Part shown: in pieces, positions 8,154 to 16,658 of the stretch | Layout: every line of letters begins with the position of its first letter | Numbering within the stretch: position 1 is the first letter of the stretch | NCBI GenBank assembly: GCA_020442915.1 | Contig: JAGRJD010000101.1 | Span: forward strand, 1-33,442 | Source of the DNA: Thiothrix sp. | GTDB taxonomy: Bacteria; Pseudomonadota; Gammaproteobacteria; Thiotrichales; Thiotrichaceae | DNA: 33,442 nucleotides | Reading direction: 5' to 3' | Position numbers and translations under genes: made by a program | Notes under the pieces: model-generated | The model's database searches: none | What the model was told of the DNA's origin: nothing | What the model saw: only the letters and a program-made list of their open reading frames with translations

Positions 8154-9062
8154 ATGTGGTTCAAAAATCTGTATCTCTACCGACTGCAGAAAGATTTTCC
8201 GCTTTCTGCAGAGCAGCTGCACGAACAATTGCAACACCGTACCTTTGCTCCCTGCACCAAGGATCAGCGTGAAAACAGCGGCTGGGTGTCTCCTCTTGGA
8301 CGTCATGCCGAATCAATGGTTCACGCAGTGAACGGATTTATTCTGCTGAGCATGTCACATCAGGAACGCATGCTGCCGGCCTCGGTCATCCGGGAAGAGC
8401 TGGAAGAGCGTGTCGCCGAACTGGAAGAGCGCGAAAACCGCAAAATCGGTGGGCGGGAGAAAAAATCCATGCGTGAGCAGATCGAGTTTGAACTGCTCCC
8501 CCGGGCTTTTACCCGGACCCGCAAGCTGGATGCCTGGATCGACACACAAAACCACTGGCTGGTGGTGAATACCGCCTCTGCCGCCCAGGCCGAGCGCCTG
8601 ACCGGCCTGTTGCGCAAAACCATTGACAGCTTGCCGGTCAGCCTGCCCGAGACCAGCCAGTCTCCCGGCGTACTCATGACCCGGTGGCTGACTGAAGGTG
8701 TGCCGCCTGCCCCCTTTGAGCTGGGTGGTGAGTGCGAGCTGCGTGCGGCCAGGGATGAAACCAGCGTAGCCACGTTCCGCAATCATGAGCTGATGGGTGA
8801 AGATGTCCAGTCCAGCCTCGCTGCCGGCAAACAGGTTTCCAGACTGATGCTGATCTGGGACCGCAAGATCAGCCTGATGCTTGGCGATGACCTGCTGATC
8901 CGCAGGCTCAAGTTTCTGGACCTGTTTGATGAGCAGCTGGATGAACATGATCCACAGTCGCAGGCTGAACGCATGGATATCGAGTTCACCCTGATGACAG
9001 CTGAGGTCTCCCGCATGCTGACCGACCTGTTTGGCTGCCTCAACCCCGCCCCTGAGACCTGA
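8154..9062 (+). CDS. rdgC: Recombination-associated protein RdgC
   Basis: 302 residues, typical RdgC length. It begins MWFKNLYLYRLQKDFPLSAE and contains the family segments ENSGWVSPLGRH and LPASVIREELEERVAELEER, plus a C-terminal part rich in charged helices (LKFLDLFDEQLDEHDPQSQAERMDIEFTL). RdgC is a ring-shaped dimeric DNA-binding protein that modulates RecA. The gene stands alone between the DUF1501 gene and a small exported protein gene, with a 65 bp leader and no sign of an operon. No truncation is seen. Confidence 0.96.
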   Translation: MWFKNLYLYRLQKDFPLSAEQLHEQLQHRTFAPCTKDQRENSGWVSPLGRHAESMVHAVNGFILLSMSHQERMLPASVIREELEERVAELEERENRKIGGREKKSMREQIEFELLPRAFTRTRKLDAWIDTQNHWLVVNTASAAQAERLTGLLRKTIDSLPVSLPETSQSPGVLMTRWLTEGVPPAPFELGGECELRAARDETSVATFRNHELMGEDVQSSLAAGKQVSRLMLIWDRKISLMLGDDLLIRRLKFLDLFDEQLDEHDPQSQAERMDIEFTLMTAEVSRMLTDLFGCLNPAPET

Positions 9063-9153
9063 AACCGCTCCTCATCACCTATCCCTTGCGGAACTCTGAC
9101 AGCAGCCTGCCGGCTTGTTATCATGGCCTCCCAAAGTCAAAAGGAGCATCCTC

Positions 9154-9606
9154 ATGTTGATTTCAAGGGCCGGACTGGTGGTGACATTGATGCTGGCGGG
9201 CAATATCACTGTTGCGGATGAAATCTGGGACAGCAATAGCGGACGGATCGTGTACGAGGCTGAAATGGGGCCGACAGCAGTCTGGACTTACGGCACGCCA
9301 CAGGAGCCGGGCGTCATTTACCTGCTGGGTCTGGCCAAGGTCTATGAAAACCGGGGCAGTTATACCGGTTACTGGGCTAAAAATAATGCCAGGGAAAAAT
9401 GTGACACCGTGCGTCCGGGTATCCAGGGGCAAATGACGCCATACTGGGGCCGGTTCAATGTCACGTTCCTGGACAAAAACTTTCCGTCACACTGGGAGGC
9501 CACCTGGAGCTACTGTGACCGGGAGGATCAGCCCCTGAAAATCAAGGCCAAACCGGTACTGGGCACACCGCCACAAGGGTCATCCACATCCCCCCAGGGC
9601 CATTGA
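9154..9606 (+). CDS. Small exported hypothetical protein
   Basis: 150 residues. ATG 9154 is chosen because AAGGAG sits at 9141-9146 and the resulting N-terminus (MLISRAGLVVTLMLAGNITVADE) is a good signal peptide; a TTG at 9115 would bury it. The mature protein is about 127 residues, with strand-rich aromatic segments (GRIVYEAEMGPTAVWTYGT, YTGYWAKNNAREKCDTVRP, HWEATWSYCDRED). Its two cysteines could form a disulfide in the periplasm. I do not recognise the family. It ends 35 bp before the convergent LysR gene. Confidence 0.75.
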   Translation: MLISRAGLVVTLMLAGNITVADEIWDSNSGRIVYEAEMGPTAVWTYGTPQEPGVIYLLGLAKVYENRGSYTGYWAKNNAREKCDTVRPGIQGQMTPYWGRFNVTFLDKNFPSHWEATWSYCDREDQPLKIKAKPVLGTPPQGSSTSPQGH

Positions 9607-9641
9607 ATCAGTCCGGCTCCGGGTAGCGGGCAGGAGCGGCT

Positions 9642-10613
9642 TCAGGCCGCCCGCCCCTTGATGGCCGGACCTGCGTCCTCAGCCCGTGCTTCGGCCAGAA
9701 TCCATTCCACAAAGGCATTGACGGCATGCAGGTTCGAGGTGGCCGACTGCGGGCGGATGACGTAGTAGGCATGCTCCAGTGGCATGCTCAGGGGAAACGG
9801 TATGCACAGGCGTCCGGCCTCAATATCGCAGCGGGCCAGCGCATCCATGCTCAACAGTACACCCTGACCGTCAATAGCAGCCCCCATGGCCAGTGATATC
9901 TGATTGAAATGAATACCTCGCTGACTGTCCACATCCTCGACCCTGGCCAGTTTCAGCCACCGGTCCCAGCTGGGCCGGCCCACATACGGCGTATCATCAT
10001 GCAGCAACGTATGATAACGCAGGTCAGCGGGAGTTTTCAGCGGATGCTCCGGCGCCCGTAACAAGGAAGGATGGCACAAAGGCACGGCCTCAACGGAAAA
10101 CAGCTTGTCTACCCTGCAGTCGGCATAGGCACCGGTACCAAACCTTATCATGATATCGATATCGTTACTCCGGAACAGCTCATCCAGCGAGTCGGTATTT
10201 TCACTGGCATCAACCAGACGCGTTTCGCCGCTGATACGCAGGCTGATCTCCGGATATTGCTGGGAAAAGCGGTACAGACGCGGCACACACCACTTGGAGG
10301 CGAAGGAAGGAGCCATCCAGACACTGAGTGTCTCGACACTCACCTGTGAGCGCATCAGGTTCACGGCATCAGCCAGGCAGTTGAAACCTTCACGCAGCTT
10401 GGGCAGGGCAGCCTCGCCGGCTTTGGTCAGGGAAATGGCACGATTATGGCGTTCCACCAAGGGAAAACCCAGAAAATCCTCCAGATGCTTGACTTGATGG
10501 CTGATGGCGGCACGGGTGACATACAGCTCTTCCGAGGCCTTGGTGAAACTCCGGTGCCGGGCTACAGCTTCAAAAGCCCGGAGTGCGTTGAGTGGGGGTA
10601 GTTGCTGTGGCAT
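9642..10613 (-). CDS. GcvA-like LysR-type transcriptional regulator
   Basis: 323 residues. The N-terminus LPPLNALRAFEAVARHRSFTKASEELYVTRAAISHQVKHLE is the GcvA/AmpR-type helix-turn-helix, followed by LGFPLVERHNRAISLT. The effector domain spans about 95-305 and includes a SLDELFRSNDIDIMIRFGTG strand-turn segment typical of this subgroup. GcvA-type regulators usually control a divergent neighbour, but here the upstream gene is on the same strand, so the target is not evident. Its 5' leader holds the unusual hairpin cluster at 10644-10732. The effector and regulon are unknown. Confidence 0.9.
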   Translation of the reverse strand: MPQQLPPLNALRAFEAVARHRSFTKASEELYVTRAAISHQVKHLEDFLGFPLVERHNRAISLTKAGEAALPKLREGFNCLADAVNLMRSQVSVETLSVWMAPSFASKWCVPRLYRFSQQYPEISLRISGETRLVDASENTDSLDELFRSNDIDIMIRFGTGAYADCRVDKLFSVEAVPLCHPSLLRAPEHPLKTPADLRYHTLLHDDTPYVGRPSWDRWLKLARVEDVDSQRGIHFNQISLAMGAAIDGQGVLLSMDALARCDIEAGRLCIPFPLSMPLEHAYYVIRPQSATSNLHAVNAFVEWILAEARAEDAGPAIKGRAA

Positions 10614-10643
10614 GGTTTTGTATTAATAATCATCAATAACGAT

Positions 10644-10671
10644 GTTTCAATCCACGCCCCTGGGGGCGAAT
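10644..10671. repeat. Solitary CRISPR-repeat-like element (type I-C-like)
   Basis: The plus strand begins GTTTCAATCCACGCCCCTGG and continues GGGCGAAT. On the other strand it ends GGGGCGTGGATTGAAAC, which is the characteristic 3' end of type I-C CRISPR repeats, with a shortened loop. The core CGCCCC-TG-GGGGCG (10655-10668) is a perfect inverted repeat. No second full copy lies at a normal repeat-spacer distance; the nearest related string is GTTTCAACCC at 10723, 79 bp away. It is either a relic or a look-alike in the leader of the LysR gene, 30 bp before its start. Confidence 0.45.
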
Positions 10672-10732
10672 TTGGAAGGGGTTACGCCCCACCCAAATCA
10701 GTCTATCTCCCTGAGGGGAGAGGTTTCAACCC
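10671..10732. other. Run of hairpins in the LysR gene leader
   Basis: Next to the CRISPR-like element are two more inverted repeats. The first is TTTGG-aa-GGGG-ttacg-CCCC-ac-CCAAA (10671-10697), with a symmetric 2x2 internal loop. The second is TCTCCC-TGAG-GGGAGA (10706-10721), followed by the small palindrome GGTTTCAACC (10722-10731). Together these make three stacked hairpins in about 80 bp upstream of the regulator. They could form a structured 5' leader or be the remains of a mobile or CRISPR element. The remaining part of 10733-10896 shows only a short hairpin (AGCGTT-ttc-AACGCT, near 10817-10831) and no gene. Confidence 0.5.
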
Positions 10733-10896
10733 GGATGAAATTGATAAAAGCCGGGCCAGCCGGCTGCCAGACTGGACATGATACCTGTCCTTAGCCACAG
10801 CATCCATCATTCACAGCGTTTTCAACGCTCAGCCTGCTGGTAAAACGCCGGCCAAACCCCTTCTGCCCGACTCAGGCAAGACCCGGCAGCACCGGA

Positions 10897-11325
10897 TCAG
10901 GGCGCATCAACACGGTTCAGCACCTCATTGACATCCATGCCGGCAGCTGGCTCGCGGTCATAGAAAAAACTGAAATCACCGCTGAGCTCGTCAGTATCTC
11001 CGTTCATGGCCACCCATTCGACCACATACTCTCCGGGTGCCAGATGTAACGGTAAATCCACAGCAACCGACAAGGCCGGTTTACTGTCAGGGTCAAACAC
11101 AATCGGGGTTACATGGTCATCGCTGTCAATCATGACCAGACTGACCAGCCGTACAGCCTCTTCAAACTCCAGGGAAATCTGCTCCGGAGCAGACAGGCCT
11201 GAGAGTGCAGAATCCGCCAAAGGCTTATTCAGTGGCAAAGGCTGATTGAGTGCCTGGGAAACACTGCCAAACATCAGCAAAGTCATTGCCGCGAAAGAAA
11301 GTACCCGATGATTTGTAAATTTCAT
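10897..11325 (-). CDS. CopC-like exported protein lacking the usual copper ligands
   Basis: 142 residues. A signal peptide ends at about residue 25 (GSVSQA). The mature part follows the CopC plan: KPLADSALSGLSAPEQISLEF near the start, a beta-sandwich core, then LAPGEYVVEWVAMNGDTDELSGDFSFFY, which corresponds to the family's G-Y-V-W-S-x-DGH-x-x-G-x-x-F ending. The metal ligands of true CopC (the N-terminal His of the mature chain and the DGH His) are not present, so copper binding is doubtful. Its neighbour upstream on the same strand (77 bp gap) is a membrane-anchored unknown. The CopC assignment is by pattern and moderately sure. Confidence 0.7.
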   Translation of the reverse strand: MKFTNHRVLSFAAMTLLMFGSVSQALNQPLPLNKPLADSALSGLSAPEQISLEFEEAVRLVSLVMIDSDDHVTPIVFDPDSKPALSVAVDLPLHLAPGEYVVEWVAMNGDTDELSGDFSFFYDREPAAGMDVNEVLNRVDAP

Positions 11326-11402
11326 GATGGTCTTGAGCTGTTATTATTGGTTTTCAGGGGCCGTTTCATGCTAGCAGCACCAGTCAGGCCCCAGGCTGAA
11401 TA

Positions 11403-11876
11403 TCAGGGCCGGGCCTTGAATTCCGCTGTCAATACCCGCCTGGCCTGCGCCAGCGCCATACGCATATTGACCACCTCACCGGCCAGTAAGCGTTCGGGAA
11501 ACTCAAAAAACCACACGGATGTTTTTCCGGTTTCCTGCGGCGCAAGAAAAGCTTCATTCCCGTCCTGGAGAATGGCGAAACGGATACCACGAATGTGCTG
11601 GTTGCTGATCAGGTCAATACGCGCCAGACCGGCTGTGCTGCCCGCCCGTTGCAGGCTGACCTCAAGATCACCATAGCGAAACCGGCATTCCCCGCTTTTC
11701 AGCCGACACTCGCCCAGCGGCTCCAACGGCTGCACGCTGACCTCCTGCCGACTGGCCTCGGGCGTATCCGGCTTGAGCCAGATATCCACCAGGCCATAGC
11801 CCAGGATCACCAGAAACGGGGCGATCACAAGGGCGATACGCACATGAGGATGTAACCCCAGATACCAACGCAACAT
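11403..11876 (-). CDS. Membrane-anchored hypothetical protein
   Basis: 157 residues with one N-terminal transmembrane helix (about 11-32, VRIALVIAPFLVILGYGLVDIWL) and a periplasmic or cytoplasmic remainder. The segment LGECRLKSGECRFRYGDLEVSL carries two cysteines in a repeated GECR context, and the rest looks strand-rich (GIRFAILQDGNEAFLA, TSVWFFEFPERLLAGEVVNMRM). I do not recognise a named family. A GAGGAG ribosome site lies five bases before the start. It probably forms a two-gene unit with the CopC-like gene that follows on the same strand. Orientation and pairing suggest a small envelope module of unknown role. Confidence 0.72.
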   Translation of the reverse strand: MLRWYLGLHPHVRIALVIAPFLVILGYGLVDIWLKPDTPEASRQEVSVQPLEPLGECRLKSGECRFRYGDLEVSLQRAGSTAGLARIDLISNQHIRGIRFAILQDGNEAFLAPQETGKTSVWFFEFPERLLAGEVVNMRMALAQARRVLTAEFKARP

Positions 11877-11915
11877 GCAGACTCCTCAACACGCGAAACG
11901 GACTTTCAGGCATCC

Positions 11916-11924
11916 ATCATACCA
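11916..11924 (-). promoter_or_regulatory. Possible extended -10 promoter of the membrane protein gene
   Basis: The minus strand reads TGGTATGAT, an extended -10 element, 40 bp before the ATG at 11876. There is no clear -35 hexamer, which extended -10 promoters can tolerate. Confidence 0.35.
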
Positions 11925-12246
11925 TCAACCATCCCCTCCCGTGCAGCGCCACAGCCAGTTCCCGGAAACCGTGCCGGCAAAACATGACAGGCCGGACCCA
12001 AAGTAACCTCGTTTAACCTCTGCAGACGCCAGTGTTACCGGACAGTTTACTTTCTGATCAAAAACAGATGTGATACAACACGAATACTGATACCAGCAGA
12101 CAGACACCCCGGCCCCAATGAATCGCAGCTTTAAAGGCAACCCGGTTTCCAGCCTGAACAGGTCGGCAAGACCAGTTTACACACTTCCAACGCCAGCGTT
12201 ATACTCAAGTTGAGATGATAAAAATAAGCCCATCAGTGCCCATAAT
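11925..12246. other. Intergenic stretch with repeats, no convincing gene
   Basis: A 71-codon open frame on the minus strand here has no ribosome site and unlikely composition, so I do not call it. The stretch holds a direct heptamer repeat TAACCTC at 12004-12010 and 12014-12020, one helical turn apart. It also has a perfect palindrome AACGC-CA-GCGTT (12189-12200) with an imperfect partner near 12026-12037, and CAGTTTAC twice (12043-12050 and 12173-12180). These look like protein-binding sites but no regulator can be named. Confidence 0.35.
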
Positions 12247-12275
12247 GCCAGATTCCCTCCCTACAGGGATCTGGC
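12247..12275 (-). terminator. Hairpin overlapping the end of galU
   Basis: GCCAGAT-t-CCCT and AGGGATCTGGC pair over 11 bp with one bulged base and a six-base loop. The stem includes the last codons and stop of galU. No T run follows directly on the minus strand, so it may act with a factor or as a 3' stabiliser rather than as a classical terminator. Confidence 0.35.
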
Positions 12276-13175
12276 ATATTCTTTCAGAAAAGCGCTAAAC
12301 ACCTTCCCGATTTTCGGGTGTCGCACCCCATACTCCATATTCGCCGCCATATAACCCAGCTTGGAGCCACAATCATGGCTTTTGCCGGTAATATGAAAGG
12401 CATTGACCTGGTATTCCCGCATCAGCAGATCAATCGAATCAGTCAGCTGGATTTCATCACCGGCACCCAGCGGGGTCTTGCCCAGCCACTTCCAGATATG
12501 CGGACAAAGCACATAACGCCCGACCACTGCCAGCGCAGAAGGAGCCACATCGGTTGCCGGCTTCTCAATGATGGCACTCATGGGCACAGACTCTCCCGCC
12601 TCCAGCACATGCCCATTGATGTCCACAATCCCATAGGAAGATACCTTCTCACGCGGTACCGGCTCGACCATGATCTGGCTGATACCGGTTTCATCATAAA
12701 TATCCAGCATGTGGGCCAGGTTGTCGTTTTGCAGATTGGACGCCTTGTCATCAATCAACACATCCGGCAGTAATATGGCCACAGGCTCATCACCGACCAC
12801 CGGATGGCTGCATTTGATGGCATGCCCCAACCCTTTGGCCTCCCCCTGGCGCACATGCATAATGGTGACATCGGCGGGGCAGATGGAACGGACTTCTTCC
12901 AGCAGCTGGCGCTTGACCCGTTTTTCCAGCATGGTCTCCAGCTCAAAACTGGTGTCAAAATGGTTCTCGATCGAGTTTTTACTGTTGTGAGTGACCAGCA
13001 CGATTTCCTTGAGCCCGGCCTGCACACATTCCGTCACGATATACTGGATCAGGGGTTTGTCGACAATGGGCAGCATTTCCTTGGGGATGGCCTTGGTCGC
13101 CGGTAACATCCGGGTTCCCAGCCCGGCAACCGGAATCACGGCTTTGCGAATTTTATGCCTGCTGCGTGTCAACAT
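12261..13175 (-). CDS. galU: UTP-glucose-1-phosphate uridylyltransferase
   Basis: 304 residues. It makes UDP-glucose from UTP and glucose-1-phosphate for envelope polysaccharide and storage sugars. The nucleotide-binding signature [25 protein letters not shown] is at residues about 12-36, followed by [15 protein letters not shown]. The segments [10 protein letters not shown] and [11 protein letters not shown] and the C-terminal [16 protein letters not shown] match bacterial GalU. An AAGGA ribosome site precedes the start. It is separated from ybaK by 127 bp, so it may have its own promoter, although all genes here run the same way. Confidence 0.96.
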   Translation of the reverse strand: MLTRSRHKIRKAVIPVAGLGTRMLPATKAIPKEMLPIVDKPLIQYIVTECVQAGLKEIVLVTHNSKNSIENHFDTSFELETMLEKRVKRQLLEEVRSICPADVTIMHVRQGEAKGLGHAIKCSHPVVGDEPVAILLPDVLIDDKASNLQNDNLAHMLDIYDETGISQIMVEPVPREKVSSYGIVDINGHVLEAGESVPMSAIIEKPATDVAPSALAVVGRYVLCPHIWKWLGKTPLGAGDEIQLTDSIDLLMREYQVNAFHITGKSHDCGSKLGYMAANMEYGVRHPKIGKVFSAFLKEYARSL

Positions 13176-13302
13176 GATACTTCGTCCTTTAATCCTGTTC
13201 CGATTTGTGATGGCTGCGATTGTACCGGCTTATCGTGCCAGCCCCTAAAAAATTATCAACAAAAGTTTAAGCATTCCCTGCCCCGCTTTCATGCCTTCCC
13301 GC

Positions 13303-13776
13303 TTAACGGCAAAGTACTGCCGTATCAGCCTGACAAAGACTAAGCAATATTGCCGGCGCCAATTCAATTTCCAGTCCGCGCCGCCCGCCACTGACAAAAA
13401 CGGTATCAAATGCCAGCGCCGACACATCCAGCACCGTGGGCAGCTGCTTTTTCTGCCCGATCGGACTGATACCGCCCAGCACATAACCAGTGATTTTTTC
13501 CGCCAACCGGCCATCGGCCATCTCGGCCTTTCCTGCACCCAGCACGCTGGCGATGGCTTTCATATCCAGCCGGCACCGTACCGGAATAATGCCCACCGCC
13601 AGTCGGCGCGAACGGCCATCCAGCATGACCAGCAGGGTCTTGAACACCTGTTCCGGCGCCAGACCCAGTGCCGTGACCGCCTCCAGTCCATAAGCCGTAT
13701 TGGCGGGATCATGCCGGTATTCATGGACCTGAAAAGCCGCTCCGGCCTTGTACATGGCACTGATTGCAGGGGTCAT
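13303..13776 (-). CDS. ybaK: Cys-tRNA(Pro)/Cys-tRNA(Cys) deacylase YbaK
   Basis: 157 residues, the normal length. The protein hydrolyses Cys mischarged on tRNA(Pro). The diagnostic block EKITGYVLGGISPIGQKKQLPTVLD is present at about 93-117, and the conserved lysine in QVFKTLLVML is at about residue 46. The N-terminal segment TPAISAMYKAGAAFQVHEYRHD is the usual substrate-binding start. The gene is 69 bp downstream of dgt on the same strand, an arrangement that may be only positional. No defect is seen. Confidence 0.94.
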   Translation of the reverse strand: MTPAISAMYKAGAAFQVHEYRHDPANTAYGLEAVTALGLAPEQVFKTLLVMLDGRSRRLAVGIIPVRCRLDMKAIASVLGAGKAEMADGRLAEKITGYVLGGISPIGQKKQLPTVLDVSALAFDTVFVSGGRRGLEIELAPAILLSLCQADTAVLCR

Positions 13777-13845
13777 GCCGGTTTCCTGATCATTAACAGG
13801 GGCTCAGTATGCCGAATAACCGGAATAAAGGGCAAATTCACGGGC

Positions 13846-15000
13846 TCAGAAACCGGCCCCCGGCGTAGAAAAACCAAACAGTCCGGCGTACTGGCGCAGG
13901 GCATAACGGTCGGTCATGCCGGCGATATAATCAGCAATGGCACGCGCCTTGCCTGCCTCACCGTCATGCGCCACATGCTCTGCAATCCGCTGCTGGTATT
14001 TGGGCGGCAGAAGCCGACTGTCCCCCATGTAAACCTCAAACAGTCCCCGGACCACTTTCTGCGCCCGCCAGGACATACGATAAACCTGTGGATGCTGATA
14101 CAGATTGGCCATCAGAAAACGCTTGAGCCCGTTTTTGCGCACCAGCAGCTCCGGGCTGTAACGCATCAGCGTCACACCATGGGCACGCACCGCCTCCGGA
14201 TCAGTAACACCGGCAGCGCCCAGTGCAGCCTGACTGCTCTGAATCAGGTCCGTTACCATCAGGCTGATCAGGCGCCGCAGGATTTCATGCACCAGCCGGC
14301 CACCGATCAGCTGTGGATACCGTCCGGTCACTTCACGCCAGACCGACGCGAACAGCGGCACTTCACACAGCTGCTCAAGCGTGATCAGTCCGGAGCGCAG
14401 ACCATCATCAATATCATGATTGTTATAAGCGATTTCATCCGCAATATTGGTCAGCTGCGCCTCCAGAGAAGGCTGGGTTCTATCCAGAAAGCGCTGCCCT
14501 ACCGCCCCCAGCACCCGGGCATGCGGCAGTGAACAGTGTTTGAGGATGCCTTCACGGGTTTCAAAACACAGGTTCAATCCCGGAAAATCGGCATAAACCT
14601 CCTCCAGCACATCCACCACGCGCAGGGACTGCAGATTATGCTCAAACCCGCCGAAAGACTGCATGCAGGCATTCAGGGCATCCTGACCGGCATGGCCGAA
14701 CGGGGTATGCCCCAGATCATGCGCCAGGGCAATGGCCTCGGTCAGGTCCTCATCCAGCCCCATGACGCGGGCCACACTGCGGGCGATCTGCGCCACCTCC
14801 AACGAATGCGTCAGGCGGGTGCGGTAAAGGTCACCCTCATGATTGACGAAAACCTGGGTCTTGTACTCCAGACGGCGAAAGGCTCTGGAATGAATGATGC
14901 GGTCACGGTCACGCTGGAATTCGGAACGGTAACACGGTGCAGGCTCGGAGTACTGCCGGCCCCGGCTGCGGGCCGGTGTGGCCGCATAAGGTGCGGCCAT
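13846..15000 (-). CDS. dgt: Deoxyguanosinetriphosphate triphosphohydrolase-like protein
   Basis: 384 residues of the HD-domain dNTPase family, which releases triphosphate from dNTPs. The metal-binding residues are visible as His65 ([10 protein letters not shown]) and His94-Asp95 with His98 ([13 protein letters not shown]), and the later Asp lies in [16 protein letters not shown]. The length fits the dGTPase-like type 2 group rather than the longer E. coli Dgt. The start codon overlaps the aroB stop (TAATG), which indicates translational coupling with the shikimate genes. In many gammaproteobacteria damX follows aroB; here this gene takes that place. Confidence 0.94.
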   Translation of the reverse strand: MAAPYAATPARSRGRQYSEPAPCYRSEFQRDRDRIIHSRAFRRLEYKTQVFVNHEGDLYRTRLTHSLEVAQIARSVARVMGLDEDLTEAIALAHDLGHTPFGHAGQDALNACMQSFGGFEHNLQSLRVVDVLEEVYADFPGLNLCFETREGILKHCSLPHARVLGAVGQRFLDRTQPSLEAQLTNIADEIAYNNHDIDDGLRSGLITLEQLCEVPLFASVWREVTGRYPQLIGGRLVHEILRRLISLMVTDLIQSSQAALGAAGVTDPEAVRAHGVTLMRYSPELLVRKNGLKRFLMANLYQHPQVYRMSWRAQKVVRGLFEVYMGDSRLLPPKYQQRIAEHVAHDGEAGKARAIADYIAGMTDRYALRQYAGLFGFSTPGAGF

Positions 15001-16079
15001 TACAGGGTCCGCGTCAGTACCCGCTGCAGGGCCACCGGGTCAAACTCACTGGTGACAGTGCCCTGCCCCAGCCCGGTCAGCAGAATCAGGCGCAGGGTAC
15101 CATCCAGCACCTTCTTGTCCACCGCCATGTAGCGCGAGAAATCCGCCGCCGTCATCTCAGTCGGTGGTGTAACCGGCAGATGTGCCCGTGCCAGCAGATG
15201 CCGGACAAATCCGACCTCATCCGGTGCAAGCCAGCCCATGAGCCCGGAAAGCTCTGCCGCCATGACGGTACCTGTTGCAACCGCCTCCCCGTGCAGCCAG
15301 TTGCCGTAGCCCATGGCAGCCTCAATTGCATGCCCGAAAGTATGCCCCAGGTTCAGCATGGCACGCTGACCGGTCTCAAACTCGTCAGCAGCCACCACCT
15401 CGGCCTTGTGCTCACAGGAGCGCAGGATGGCATGGGTCAGCGCCTGCGGGTCACGTGCCAGCAGGGCATCCATATGGGCATCCAGCCAGTCCAGGAATCC
15501 CCGGTCCCGGATCAACCCGTACTTGATCACCTCGGCCAACCCGGCACTCAGCTCACGGTCGGCCAGCGTCTGCAGGGTATCGGTATCAATCAGCACGCAC
15601 CGGGGCTGATGAAAAGCACCGATCATGTTCTTGCCCAGGGCATGGTTGACACCGGTCTTGCCCCCGACGGAAGAATCCACCATGGCCAGCAATGTGGTTG
15701 GCACCTGGATGAAATCAATGCCACGCTGAAAGCAGGCAGCCGCAAAACCGGTGATATCACCGATCACCCCCCCACCCAATGCAATCAGGGTGGTGCGCCG
15801 GTCAGCGTGTTGCTCCAGCAGGTGGGTGAAAATACGGTCCGCCGTTTCCAGCGTCTTCCAGCTCTCGCCATCCGGCAGAATAAGCGTACTGGTTTTAAGC
15901 CCTGCCGTCAGGCGCTGCAGCGGCTCCAGATAGAAAGGTGCAATGGTTTCATTGGAAACAATCACGCCGCTGCGCCCCCGTATCTGCCGGGTCAGCAGTC
16001 CGGCATCCCCTGACAGCAGGCCCTGGCCGATGTGAATCGGATAACTGCGTTCACCAAGGTCAAGATTGAGCGTTTTCAT
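15000..16079 (-). CDS. aroB: 3-dehydroquinate synthase
   Basis: 359 residues. Converts DAHP to 3-dehydroquinate, the second step of the shikimate pathway, using NAD and a divalent metal. The NAD-binding [13 protein letters not shown] and the following [22 protein letters not shown] block are intact, and the metal ligands fall in [22 protein letters not shown] and in [11 protein letters not shown]. The start lies inside the 3' end of aroK (20 bp overlap) and the stop overlaps the dgt start, so the three genes form one tightly packed unit. Confidence 0.97.
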   Translation of the reverse strand: MKTLNLDLGERSYPIHIGQGLLSGDAGLLTRQIRGRSGVIVSNETIAPFYLEPLQRLTAGLKTSTLILPDGESWKTLETADRIFTHLLEQHADRRTTLIALGGGVIGDITGFAAACFQRGIDFIQVPTTLLAMVDSSVGGKTGVNHALGKNMIGAFHQPRCVLIDTDTLQTLADRELSAGLAEVIKYGLIRDRGFLDWLDAHMDALLARDPQALTHAILRSCEHKAEVVAADEFETGQRAMLNLGHTFGHAIEAAMGYGNWLHGEAVATGTVMAAELSGLMGWLAPDEVGFVRHLLARAHLPVTPPTEMTAADFSRYMAVDKKVLDGTLRLILLTGLGQGTVTSEFDPVALQRVLTRTL

Positions 16080-16605
16080 GGGTCAAGGGTGCCTGTAGTT
16101 GGGTTAGCTTGTGAGACAGGGTACGCACCAGCTGCGCCACCCGCTGTTTTCCGGTCGGCAGAATAATATCCGCCACTTCAGCGTACCAGGCCTCGCGTTT
16201 CTGCAGCAATTGCTGCAGGGTGGCCAGCGGGTTGTCGGTCTGCATCAGCGGGCGGTTACGATCATGTCCGATACGGGCATAGAGCTGCTCGGCACTGGCT
16301 TTCAGGTAAATGACCGTACCACCGGCCTTGAGGCTGCTACGGTTGTCAGCCCGCAGCACACTGCCCCCCCCCGTCGCCAGAACAATGCCCTTGCGGGAAC
16401 AGAGCTCGCGAATCACCTGAGCCTCACGCTCACGGAACCCTTCTTCACCCTCAATCTCGAAAATGGTCGGAATGTTGACCCCGGTCCGCTGTTCGATAAC
16501 CTTGTCTGAATCATAGAAATCAAGCCGGTAATGCCGGGCCAGCTGCCTGCCGACTGTTGATTTTCCCGCGCCCATGAGGCCAACCAGAATGATGTTCGCT
16601 TGCAT
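16060..16605 (-). CDS. aroK: Shikimate kinase
   Basis: 181 residues. Phosphorylates shikimate with ATP. The Walker A motif GLMGAGKST is at residues 9-17 (Lys15), the shikimate-binding [13 protein letters not shown] follows at about 31-43, then [12 protein letters not shown] with the conserved Arg, the GGGSV loop, and the lid region [12 protein letters not shown]. It starts 53 bp downstream of pilQ in the pilQ-aroK-aroB order common in gammaproteobacteria, and overlaps aroB by 20 bp. Confidence 0.97.
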   Translation of the reverse strand: MQANIILVGLMGAGKSTVGRQLARHYRLDFYDSDKVIEQRTGVNIPTIFEIEGEEGFREREAQVIRELCSRKGIVLATGGGSVLRADNRSSLKAGGTVIYLKASAEQLYARIGHDRNRPLMQTDNPLATLQQLLQKREAWYAEVADIILPTGKQRVAQLVRTLSHKLTQLQAPLTHENAQS

Positions 16606-16658
16606 TCAGGCTTTATGCCAGCAGTGGGCGCGGGAATCAAGGGCTATCTGTCCGGCAC

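Noticed and set aside
10644..10732. A two-repeat CRISPR array
   Set aside because: The second related string is only ten bases long, lies at an unsuitable distance (79 bp) and lacks the palindromic core, so only a solitary repeat-like element is reported.
11925..12140. Minus-strand open frame of 71 codons in a gap
   Set aside because: No ribosome site and unusual Cys/Trp-rich composition without any motif; not enough to call a gene.
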